Shown here piece after piece: positions 1 through 5,921 of a stretch of 5,921 bases of DNA. Each line of letters starts with the position of its first letter. Within the stretch, counting starts at the first letter, position 1. The position numbers and the translations under genes were made by a program. The stretch lies in the NCBI GenBank assembly GCA_043811795.1, contig JBDRMV010000070.1, forward strand, positions 1 to 5,921, read 5' to 3'. Below the pieces are notes generated by a model. The model had not been told where the DNA came from and did no database searches. It saw nothing but the letters and a program-made list of their open reading frames with translations. The DNA comes from JBDRMV01 sp043811795 (GTDB lineage Bacteria; CG03).

Positions 1-1325
1 GGATAATGCTGTATATATACATCCGCAACCCTCGCCATTCCTACAAACCTGGGGTCACAGACAATAACTTTTGCCCCGCTGTCCCTGCGGTGTTTTTTCA
101 CTATCTGAGCGATGACAGGATGTGTCTCCGCCATGTTTGAACCGATTATGAAAATTACGTCCGAATCGCAGATATCCTGAATTGAGTTTGTCGCAGCTCC
201 CGCTCCGAAAGCCTTTCCCAGACCGGCAACAGTTGACGAGTGGCAGAGGCGCGCGCAGTTATCCACGTTGTTCGTTCCAAGAACTGCCCTGGCGAATTTC
301 TGTATTATGTAATTATCCTCGTTGGTACACCTGGAAGAGCCGAGAACCCCTATTGCTTTTGAACCGTATTTTTCCTTTATTCCACCTAATTTCCTGACGG
401 TATAATCTACCGCCTCTTTCCAGGAGACCTCATGGAATTTACCGTCTTTCTTAATAAGAGGCGCTTTAAGCCGGTCGCTGCTGTTGATATAAGTATGCCC
501 GAACCTTCCCTTCACGCAGAGACGTCCGCTATTGATTTTTTCATTTGCATTACCTTCCGCCATTACAAGCATATCGTTTTTATCTTTGTAAATTTTCAGA
601 TTACAACCCACACCGCAGTAAGCGCATATCGTATCCGTCGCCGTCAGGTCTTTCAGTTTTCCCTTTCCTATCCGCGGTTTTTCTATAAGAGCGCCCACGG
701 GACATGCCTGGACACACGCCGCACAGAACCGGCAATCCGTTTTTTCAAGAGGAAAGTTAAAAGGCGTGGATACTTTTTCCCTGTGTCCCCTCATAGCGAA
801 ACCGATAGTGTCCATCAACGCCTGATTGGAACACGCATTTATACAGCGTCCGCACAGAACGCACTTGGCGGGTTCAAACTGAATAAAAGGATTTGCATCC
901 CATGAAGTTTCCTGTTTTTTGCAGAGCATCTTCCCGGGCTCAAAGAACCGGCTGGTCTTTATGCCGAACCTGTAAGCGAGGTCCTGCAATGAACAACTGC
1001 CGTCCTTGTCGCAGGTCATACAGTCGAGAGGATGGTCCGCAAGGATGAGTTCAAGGTTAATTCTTCTTGCGTTAAGCACGCGCGGGGTATCCGTAAATAT
1101 TTCCATGCCTTCCGAAACAGCCGTAACACACGCTCTGATTAATGTTCTTGCTCCCTTCACTTCCACAACACACAATGAACATCCGGCTTCTTCCGATACG
1201 CCTTCCATGTAGCACAGCGCGGGAATATCAATCCCTGCATCGCGGCAGGCAGTGATGATTCTTTTGCCGGCGTCTACGGTGTATTTCCCGCCGTTAATTT
1301 TTATGTTTATAAATTTCCCGCTCAT
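1..1325 (-). CDS. fdhA: Formate dehydrogenase alpha subunit, cysteine type, N-terminal 441 residues (runs off the left edge)
   Basis: Reading the minus strand from the ATG at 1325 gives an open frame of 441 codons with no stop to the window edge. Residues 1-80 are a [2Fe-2S] ferredoxin domain (C38, C49, C52, C66). A NuoG-type His-Cys cluster follows (H98, C102, C105, C111), then two [4Fe-4S] motifs (C155/158/161/165 and C198/201/204/208). The molybdopterin domain starts near 230 with C234, C237, C241 and C270, followed by the conserved Lys in LCVKGRFG. The active-site segment NCARLCHSS puts Cys361 (codon TGC, 243-245) where many formate dehydrogenases have selenocysteine; His362 follows. This is the layout of cytoplasmic NAD(P)-linked enzymes that interconvert formate and CO2. 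The start overlaps the upstream stop as ATGA. The family usually runs to about 900 residues, so roughly half is missing. A NuoG or other molybdopterin oxidoreductase is less likely given the Cys-His motif and neighbours. Confidence 0.93.
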   Translation of the reverse strand, partial: MSGKFINIKINGGKYTVDAGKRIITACRDAGIDIPALCYMEGVSEEAGCSLCVVEVKGARTLIRACVTAVSEGMEIFTDTPRVLNARRINLELILADHPLDCMTCDKDGSCSLQDLAYRFGIKTSRFFEPGKMLCKKQETSWDANPFIQFEPAKCVLCGRCINACSNQALMDTIGFAMRGHREKVSTPFNFPLEKTDCRFCAACVQACPVGALIEKPRIGKGKLKDLTATDTICAYCGVGCNLKIYKDKNDMLVMAEGNANEKINSGRLCVKGRFGHTYINSSDRLKAPLIKKDGKFHEVSWKEAVDYTVRKLGGIKEKYGSKAIGVLGSSRCTNEDNYIIQKFARAVLGTNNVDNCARLCHSSTVAGLGKAFGAGAATNSIQDICDSDVIFIIGSNMAETHPVIAQIVKKHRRDSGAKVIVCDPRFVGMARVADVYIQHY

Positions 1326-4300
1326 GTTTTAATATCACACCTCAGACACCTGAGGGCTTCTTTCTCTGCCTGGCTCCTTGAAAAACCCTCTGTAATTTCC
1401 TTGAAATTATTAATCCTCTTTTTAACCGGTATATGGGGGCATAAATGCCTTTTCCCGCCGAGGGGTTTTGAAGGCGCCTTGACGGTAATTGTAAATTCTC
1501 TGAATAAATCCTGAAATCTTTTCTTCCCCGTAAGGCGCAGGTCAATAATTTCTGCGAATTTCTTACCGGAAGCCATTGCTTCCGTAACCGTGGCAGGACC
1601 GAGCACGGCATCACCACCGGCATAGAACTTCCGGGCGTTCGTCTGAAGGGTAAATGGGTCTGTCTCTATAGAGCCGTTCTTCTTTACTTTTATTCCATGT
1701 TTCTTAAAAAAAGCGGAATCAACTTTTTCGCCCACCGCTATTATTACCGCCTCACACGGTATTCTGTATGTCTCTCCCGACGGGACGGGTCTTCTTCTTC
1801 CCGAACTGTCGAATTCGCCCGGAGTCATTCTCATAAGTTCCATTGCTCCGACTTTTCCGTTGATGCCTGTTATTTTTTCAGGTCCCGAGAAAAAAATGAA
1901 TTTTATGCCTTCGGTTTCAGCTTCCCTTATCTCCTCTATGTTTGCGGGCATGTCTTTTTTTTCTCGCCTGTAGGCGACTGTCACATCAGCGCCGAACCGC
2001 ACGGCCGTCCTCGCAGCGTCAATAGCGGCATTCCCGCCGCCTATTACAACCGTTTTTTTATTCTTTAATGACCTGCCGTGCCCGGATGTATTTTTCAGGA
2101 AGCCGGTTCCCGGCATTACACCTTTCAGATTCTCGCCGGGAATACCGAGGGGAATCTCCTTCTGCGCGCCCACTGATACAAAAACGGCATCATACGTCTT
2201 TTCCAGTTTTTTCAACGGCACATTCCTGCCTATCTGTGTACCGAATATAAATTTCACACCGAGCCGCTTTATATTGCCTATCTCCCTGTCCACCTCCTGC
2301 TTCGGAAGCCTGTAGCATGGAATTGTCGCCCGCAGCATTCCGCCCGGGTGTTTCTCTTTTTCATACACGGTAACATTATGCCCGAGACGGACCAGGTAAA
2401 ACGCCGCGGTAAGACCTGCCGGGCCGGAACCGATAATTGCAATATTTTTTCCGCTCGACGGGAATTTTTCTTTTTTCAGTTTATTCAAAACAACTCTGTC
2501 CATATTCTTCCTGTAAACCGTATCGGCAATATACCTGTGTATCTCCCGTTGAGATACCGCATCATCCACCTCTGTTCTCCTGCACCTGTTTTCGCATGGA
2601 TGATGACATATCCGCCCGGTTACCGCCGGCAGGGGATTGTCCTGCAGCACTGATAGAAAAGCGTCTTCAATCCTGCCTTCTTTAAGCAGTTCGATGAAAC
2701 ACGGAATATCCATATGAAGGGGGCAGCTGTTTTCGCACGGCGAAAGAAAAAGGTCTCCGCACACGCCGGCAATGCACAGCCCCTCCTTCAGGTGCTGTTC
2801 GTATTCATCCCTGAAATAACGCAATGTTGTAAGCACGGGATTCGGGCCGGTCTGTCCGAGACCGCAGAGGGCTGTATCCTTTATGACACCGCCGAGATTT
2901 TCAAGTTCCGGAATATCCTCTACGAGACCGGTGCCGGCTGTAATGGATTTTATTATTTTCATAGCCCTGTACAGACCTTCCCTGCAGGGAACGCACTTAC
3001 CGCAGGATTCATGAGTTGTAAATTCCACGAAATACCGCGCCACATCAACCATGCAGTTGTCTTCGTCCATTACGACCATTCCGCCGGAACCCATTATCGC
3101 GCCGAGAGATGCAAGCGACTCGTAATCCACGGGTGTATCAAACAGTCCTGCGGGAATGCATCCGCCGGAGGGCCCTCCGGACTGCACTGCCTTAATTTTT
3201 TTTGAACCGTTCCCGCCGCCTATGTTATAGACAAGAGTCTGCAGGGACGAGCCCAGCGGCAGTTCAACCAGTCCGGTATTTTTTACTTTTCCAACAAGCG
3301 AAAAGACCTTTGTCCCCGGACTTCCTTTGCTCCCTGTCTTCTTAAACCATTCTCCGCCTTTGCTTATTATTACAGGAATGTTATACCACGTTTCCACATT
3401 ATTGATGTTTGTCGGCTTTCCTTTAAAACCTTTTTGAGCGGGAAACGGCGGGCGGGGTCGGGGCTTACCGGGTTTACCCTCTAGTGATGAGATAAGAGCC
3501 GTTTCCTCCCCGCATACAAAAGCCCCTGCGCCTTCCACTATATTGATTTCAAAATCAAAATCCGAATTTAAAATATTCTTTCCTATAAACCCGCAATCCC
3601 GCGCATCCTTTACTGCCTTTCTAATCCGTTTTACAGCAAGCGGGTATTCCGCCCTTATATAAATAATTCCTCCCGTGGCGCCGGTGGCGAAAGCTCCTAT
3701 AAGCATTCCCTCGATAAGTGAATGGGGGTCGCTTTCAATTTCGTTTCTGTTCATGTATGCGCCGGGATCGCCCTCGTCGGCATTGCATATCACGTATTTC
3801 TCATCCCCTGCTGCCTGTTTCATCAATTCCCATTTTTTTCCCGTCGGGAATCCTGCTCCGCCCCTGCCCCTCAGACCCGAAGTTTTAATCTCATTAATAA
3901 TTTTTTCAGAGGTATCACCCCTAATAACTTTACACAGGGAACTGTATCCGCCCACCGCAATATATTCCTTGATATCCTCCGGGTTTATGAGTCCGCAGTT
4001 GCGCAGCACGACTTTCTTCTGTTCCTTGAAAAACGGGATTTGATTCCACAGAGGTATTTCATCCATCCCCCTGCCGTAAATTATATTTCCGGTGATGTGG
4101 TCCCACATTTCAATCCTGCACAGGACTTTTTTCCGCGGGATTTTTCCGCCGGCGACCCACCCTGCGATTGCCGGAATATCCTTTAAAATTACTCTATGCA
4201 GAATAATAAGAGGTTTTCCCGGAATATAAACATTTACCAGCGGTTCCTCGGCGCAGAAACCAAAACATCCTGTTTTTACAATTCTAACCTTTGCGTTTTT

Positions 4301-4552
4301 CTTTTTAAATACTTTTTCGAAAGCCCTGTATAATTCTTCCGCGCCGTTACCTATGCCGCACGTGCCCATACCAACGGCTATGCGGGGATTAACCGGAATA
4401 ATCTTCTTTAGCCCGCTTTCCCTGACTTTCCGGAGACTGTTCATATCCGTTATTTTCAACTCCCTCTCCCCTTGAGGGAGAGGGTCGGGGTGAGGGGTGC
4501 GTAAATTTTCATTCCTTTTTGCGGTTGCCGGAAGCAAACATGTTCGTTTCAT
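1322..4552 (-). CDS. nuoF: NuoF/HydB-type NADH-binding flavoprotein fused to an NfnB/GltD-like NADPH:FAD oxidoreductase
   Basis: The 1076-residue product joins two enzymes. Residues about 56-130 are a thioredoxin-like [2Fe-2S] domain (C65, C96, C100). Residues 186-465 are the NuoF core: NADH loop GLRGRGGAGFPTGKKWE (227-243), FMN motif CNADEGDPGAYMNR (256-269), then an SLBB segment. The N3-type cluster is C517, C520, C523 and C563. From about 593 a GltD-like half starts with C606, C610, C649, C653 and C657. It continues with FAD motif GSGPAG (708-713), a second Rossmann motif GGGNAA (838-843), YRREKKDMPA (861-870, typical of NADPH binding) and the FAD-closing AGGDAVLGPATVTEAM (978-993). It ends in RCLRC. 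By family it is the diaphorase of the adjacent formate dehydrogenase; a role in flavin-based bifurcation with ferredoxin is inferred. The start at 4552 overlaps the nuoE stop by four bases, but residues 20-31 are encoded by a dispersed repeat, so TTG at 4459 or ATG at 4444 may be the true start. Confidence 0.9.
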   Translation of the reverse strand: MKRTCLLPATAKRNENLRTPHPDPLPQGERELKITDMNSLRKVRESGLKKIIPVNPRIAVGMGTCGIGNGAEELYRAFEKVFKKKNAKVRIVKTGCFGFCAEEPLVNVYIPGKPLIILHRVILKDIPAIAGWVAGGKIPRKKVLCRIEMWDHITGNIIYGRGMDEIPLWNQIPFFKEQKKVVLRNCGLINPEDIKEYIAVGGYSSLCKVIRGDTSEKIINEIKTSGLRGRGGAGFPTGKKWELMKQAAGDEKYVICNADEGDPGAYMNRNEIESDPHSLIEGMLIGAFATGATGGIIYIRAEYPLAVKRIRKAVKDARDCGFIGKNILNSDFDFEINIVEGAGAFVCGEETALISSLEGKPGKPRPRPPFPAQKGFKGKPTNINNVETWYNIPVIISKGGEWFKKTGSKGSPGTKVFSLVGKVKNTGLVELPLGSSLQTLVYNIGGGNGSKKIKAVQSGGPSGGCIPAGLFDTPVDYESLASLGAIMGSGGMVVMDEDNCMVDVARYFVEFTTHESCGKCVPCREGLYRAMKIIKSITAGTGLVEDIPELENLGGVIKDTALCGLGQTGPNPVLTTLRYFRDEYEQHLKEGLCIAGVCGDLFLSPCENSCPLHMDIPCFIELLKEGRIEDAFLSVLQDNPLPAVTGRICHHPCENRCRRTEVDDAVSQREIHRYIADTVYRKNMDRVVLNKLKKEKFPSSGKNIAIIGSGPAGLTAAFYLVRLGHNVTVYEKEKHPGGMLRATIPCYRLPKQEVDREIGNIKRLGVKFIFGTQIGRNVPLKKLEKTYDAVFVSVGAQKEIPLGIPGENLKGVMPGTGFLKNTSGHGRSLKNKKTVVIGGGNAAIDAARTAVRFGADVTVAYRREKKDMPANIEEIREAETEGIKFIFFSGPEKITGINGKVGAMELMRMTPGEFDSSGRRRPVPSGETYRIPCEAVIIAVGEKVDSAFFKKHGIKVKKNGSIETDPFTLQTNARKFYAGGDAVLGPATVTEAMASGKKFAEIIDLRLTGKKRFQDLFREFTITVKAPSKPLGGKRHLCPHIPVKKRINNFKEITEGFSRSQAEKEALRCLRCDIKT
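1338..1343 (-). promoter_or_regulatory. Probable Shine-Dalgarno site of fdhA
   Basis: The minus strand reads GAGGTG here, 12 bases before the fdhA ATG at 1325. The spacing is a little long. Because the fdhA start overlaps the preceding stop codon (ATGA), coupling to translation of the upstream gene probably contributes as much as this site. Confidence 0.45.
4444..4473 (-). promoter_or_regulatory. Candidate internal ribosome binding site and alternative nuoF starts supplied by the repeat
   Basis: On the minus strand AAGGGGAG (4473-4466) lies six bases before a TTG codon (4459-4457) in the nuoF frame. GGGAG (4464-4460) lies 15 bases before an in-frame ATG (4444-4442). Starting at either codon would remove the repeat-encoded residues, and the ATG start gives a protein beginning MNSLRKVRESG, close to the thioredoxin-like domain. 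The purine-rich site is part of the hairpin stem, so its access may depend on folding. The ATG at 4552 has only a weak upstream AAAGG, 13 bases away. Confidence 0.35.
4460..4497. repeat. Dispersed palindromic intergenic-type repeat at the nuoE/nuoF junction
   Basis: A perfect 9-base inverted repeat, CCCTCTCCC (4462-4470) and GGGAGAGGG (4476-4484), flanks a five-base loop. A third G-rich arm, GGGGTGAGGGG (4487-4497), could pair with the same C-rich arm. On the minus strand one frame reads TPHPDPLPQGERE and another APLTPTLSLKGRGS. I recognise these peptides as the usual translations of a short GC-rich repeat scattered between genes in many bacterial phyla, where they often appear as spurious N-terminal extensions. 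Here the repeat keeps the nuoF frame open, with no stop between the nuoE stop codon and the nuoF core. The boundaries are approximate, and the family assignment is from memory rather than a search. Confidence 0.75.
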
Positions 4553-5073
4553 TTTGTGGACAGTACCTTTATTATTTTGCGCAGTTTTTCACGGGTAATG
4601 TGACTGAGTATTTTCCCGTCAATTTCCGCTACCGGAGCAAGGGCGCACTGACCAAAACATGCCACTGTTCTGATGGTAAACTTGTTGTCTCCGGTCGTAA
4701 CGGGAAAATTTTCATCCGAAATTTCTTCCATGTCCAGCAGCGGCTTTACTACTTCTAAAAGTTCTTTTGAGCCCCTCGTATGGCACGCCGTTCCGCGGCA
4801 CACTGTAATGATGTGTTCCCCCTGCGGCTTGAGGTTGAAAAAAGCATAAAACGTAACAACACCATAAACCTGCGAAAGGGGGACAGCCGTCTTTTTCGCG
4901 ATATATTCCAGCGTTTCCTCAGGAAGGTATTTGTATCTGTTTAGTTCCTGCGCCTCTTCAAGTATTCCGAGCAGACCTCCGGGTTTGTTTTTGTATTTCA
5001 GTATTAGTTTATCAAGAGGCCCGGCGCCCAGTTTATGAGTGCGCTGTTTTTTACTTCCGGCGCTGACTGGCAT
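4549..5073 (-). CDS. nuoE: NuoE/HydC-type [2Fe-2S] thioredoxin-like subunit
   Basis: The 174-residue protein is the normal length for the 24 kDa NuoE family. Residues about 17-80 form the helical N-terminal part, including the segment QVYGVVTFYAFF (68-79). The thioredoxin-like domain carries the four [2Fe-2S] ligands: C92 and C97 in VCRGTACHTRG, then C139 and C143 in ACFGQCALAP. The subunit relays electrons between the NuoF-type flavoprotein and the rest of a soluble formate dehydrogenase or hydrogenase-like complex. It has no signal peptide or membrane segment, so the complex should be cytoplasmic. The ATG at 5073 is the only plausible start; it lies inside the end of folD (23-base overlap, different frame) and no Shine-Dalgarno site is evident, which suggests translational coupling. 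The gene ends in TGA overlapping the ATG at 4552. A complex I subunit is less likely because fdhA follows and no other nuo genes are present. Confidence 0.95.
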   Translation of the reverse strand: MPVSAGSKKQRTHKLGAGPLDKLILKYKNKPGGLLGILEEAQELNRYKYLPEETLEYIAKKTAVPLSQVYGVVTFYAFFNLKPQGEHIITVCRGTACHTRGSKELLEVVKPLLDMEEISDENFPVTTGDNKFTIRTVACFGQCALAPVAEIDGKILSHITREKLRKIIKVLSTK

Positions 5074-5752
5074 AAAGAAGATTCTTAAACAGAATCGCCG
5101 TGGTCACCGGGCCCACGCCGCCCGGGACAGGGGTAATTCTTCCGGCTCTTTCAAGAGCTTTCTCGTATTCCACGTCGCCGACGGTCTTTTTTTTGGGTTT
5201 TCCCTTATCGTTCAGGACGGGAGACCCTTTCTCGTCCAGCACGGGGACACGGTTGATTCCCACATCTATCACCACAGCGCCTTCCTTTATCATTTCACCT
5301 TTTATGAGCCCGGCTTTTCCGGCTGCGACTATCAGAATGTCAGCCCTCTTTGTATGGAAAGCAAGGTCTTTAGTTGCGATGTGACAGCAGGTGGTTGTTG
5401 CCGATTCATTCAGCGAAGAGAGAAGCAGCATATTTACGGGTTTTCCAACAATCGCGGAATGCCCGACGATAACCGCCTCTTTTCCCTTTATATCAATGTT
5501 TTCTCTTTTTATTATTTCCCACACAGCCATCGCGGTGCAGGGCGCGAGACCGATTTCACCAAGAACCAGCTTGCCGAGGTTCGCCGGGTTCAGACCCTCA
5601 ACGTCTTTCAGGGGACTTATTATCGCCTGAAATTCTTTAGCGTCCAGCGGTTCCGGCAGAGGCATCTGAAGTATTATACCGCTGACGGCAGGGTCGTTAT
5701 TCAGTTTTTCAATTTGGGCTTTCAATTCATCTTTAGAAGTTTTCCCTGCCAT
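5051..5752 (-). CDS. folD: FolD (methylene-THF dehydrogenase/methenyl-THF cyclohydrolase), downstream fragment of a stop-interrupted gene
   Basis: This 233-residue frame holds about four fifths of FolD, which oxidises 5,10-methylene-THF with NAD(P)+ and usually also hydrolyses 5,10-methenyl-THF. Visible family blocks are GIILQMPLP (25-33, with conserved Q29), KDVEG (49-53), PCTAMAV (71-77), the dinucleotide loop VGHSAIVGKP (96-105), VIDVGINR (161-168), VGDV (191-194) and TPVPGGVGP (207-215). Full FolD proteins have about 280-300 residues; the missing N-terminal part lies directly upstream in the same frame but ends in TAA (5753-5755) just before this ATG. The aspartate usual in KDVDG is Glu here and the usual PCTP is PCTA. 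A lysine-rich insert with a duplicated eight-residue unit precedes VGDV. It is either a pseudogene, a two-chain protein made by reinitiation at TAAATG, or a base-call error. Its end overlaps nuoE by 23 bases. Confidence 0.88.
   Translation of the reverse strand: MAGKTSKDELKAQIEKLNNDPAVSGIILQMPLPEPLDAKEFQAIISPLKDVEGLNPANLGKLVLGEIGLAPCTAMAVWEIIKRENIDIKGKEAVIVGHSAIVGKPVNMLLLSSLNESATTTCCHIATKDLAFHTKRADILIVAAGKAGLIKGEMIKEGAVVIDVGINRVPVLDEKGSPVLNDKGKPKKKTVGDVEYEKALERAGRITPVPGGVGPVTTAILFKNLLYASQRRK
5198..5245 (-). repeat. Two-copy 24-base tandem repeat within folD
   Basis: Two adjacent in-frame 24-base units (5245-5222 and 5221-5198 on the minus strand) encode PVLDEKGS and PVLNDKGK and match at 16 of 24 bases. 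They form a charged insert between the DVGINR and VGDV blocks of FolD, where many relatives have only a short loop. The divergence implies an old duplication. Confidence 0.6.
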
Positions 5753-5755
5753 TTA
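5750..5755 (-). other. TAAATG stop-start junction inside folD
   Basis: The stop codon TAA (5755-5753) is followed with no gap by ATG (5752-5750) in the same frame. A terminating ribosome could restart here without scanning, giving two FolD chains. TAA also ends the downstream fragment (5053-5051) and TGA ends nuoE and the fusion gene, so nothing suggests that TAA is read as an amino acid. Confidence 0.6.
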
Positions 5756-5921
5756 CACAAGTTCGTAGCCGATTCCCAGTTCTTCCGCCGCCTTCCTCTG
5801 GTTGTTTACGTAAACCCTTGAGGCGGGATTCTCTCCGACCTGAACCGCAACAAGTTTAGGTTTTGTCTCCATCTTTCCCGCCGCTTCCGTAATTTCTTTC
5901 CTGAGAGCCTCGGCAATACTT
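5753..5921 (-). pseudogene. folD: FolD N-terminal fragment ending in a premature TAA (runs off the right edge)
   Basis: The minus strand from 5920 to 5756 reads 55 FolD-like codons, then TAA. It includes VAVQVGENPASRVYVNN (residues 24-40 of the visible piece) and QRKAAEELGIGYELV (41-55), which match the folate-binding part of FolD. By the usual N-terminus only about ten residues should be missing beyond the edge. The family motif YxxxK, whose lysine is needed for cyclohydrolase activity, reads YVNNQ here (Gln codon at 5798-5800). Joined through the stop, the sequence GIGYELV-stop-MAGKT keeps the length usual for this FolD segment, so the lesion looks like a single substitution (for example AAA or CAA to TAA), not an insertion or frameshift. 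No near Shine-Dalgarno sequence precedes the ATG that follows. Confidence 0.8.

Noticed and set aside
1322..2782. A separate glutamate synthase small subunit gene
   Set aside because: The frame is continuous with the NuoF part with no stop, and no glutamate synthase large subunit is nearby, so it is a fused electron-transfer domain.
4460..4497. Rho-independent terminator between nuoE and nuoF
   Set aside because: The stem is GC-rich, but on the transcribed (minus) strand it is followed by GAGTTGAAAATAACGG, with no U-run. The operon layout also argues against termination here.
4456..4512. An 18-codon minus-strand mini-ORF (starts ATG at 4512, ends TGA) reading through the repeat as MKIYAPLTPTLSLKGRGS
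   Set aside because: It is just the second common frame of the dispersed repeat. AAGGA overlaps its start too closely to act as a ribosome binding site, so I do not call it a leader peptide.
1..5073. A respiratory complex I (nuo) gene cluster
   Set aside because: NuoE- and NuoF-like proteins are present, but the NuoG-like protein has a formate dehydrogenase active-site Cys-His motif. There are no membrane subunits, and NuoF is fused to a GltD-like module.
5753..5755. Reassigned or recoded stop codon
   Set aside because: TAA ends the folD frame at 5051-5053 as a normal stop. No known bacterial recoding system inserts an amino acid at TAA, and only one such codon interrupts these genes.
5039..5821. 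A 260-codon open frame on the plus strand opposite folD
   Set aside because: It is antisense to clear FolD sequence, has no recognisable domain and no sign of its own translation signals; it is a shadow of minus-strand codon use. The plus-strand frames over fdhA, nuoE and nuoF (for example 432-905 and 2714-3205) are rejected for the same reason.

Overview
This window is a piece of a tightly packed anaerobic one-carbon operon. Every gene supported here lies on the minus strand, so transcription runs from the right edge to the left. The order is folD (cut by the right edge and broken by an in-frame stop), a nuoE-type [2Fe-2S] subunit, a very long nuoF-type flavoprotein fused to an NfnB/GltD-like oxidoreductase, and the first 441 codons of a molybdenum/tungsten formate dehydrogenase alpha subunit that leaves through the left edge. 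Successive genes overlap by 23, 4 and 4 bases. There is no gene-free stretch over 300 bases, and I see no tRNA, rRNA, CRISPR array, terminator or clear promoter; any promoter would lie beyond the right edge.

How the genes work together: the alpha subunit interconverts CO2 and formate, and its NuoG-like iron-sulfur arm would pass electrons to the NuoE/NuoF-like diaphorase. The diaphorase part has NADH and FMN signatures. The fused C-terminal half has a second flavin site and an NADPH-type Rossmann site. FolD handles methylene-/methenyl-tetrahydrofolate, the step that follows formyl-THF formation in the methyl branch of the Wood-Ljungdahl pathway. The likely picture is a cytoplasmic NAD(P)-linked, possibly electron-bifurcating, formate dehydrogenase co-expressed with a folate enzyme.

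The organism is probably an uncultured anaerobic bacterium with acetogenic, syntrophic or formate-based metabolism and a moderate GC content. The only other hint is a dispersed palindromic repeat of a type widely scattered in bacterial intergenic regions (one frame reads TPHPDPLPQGERE). I do not assign a phylum.

The points most worth a second look are: a TAA directly followed by ATG in the middle of folD, at a place where the homologous reading frame otherwise continues without a length change; loss of the usual catalytic lysine in that FolD; the NuoF-GltD fusion with cluster-ligand cysteines apparently moved to the far C-terminus; and the palindromic repeat read in frame at the start of the fusion gene.
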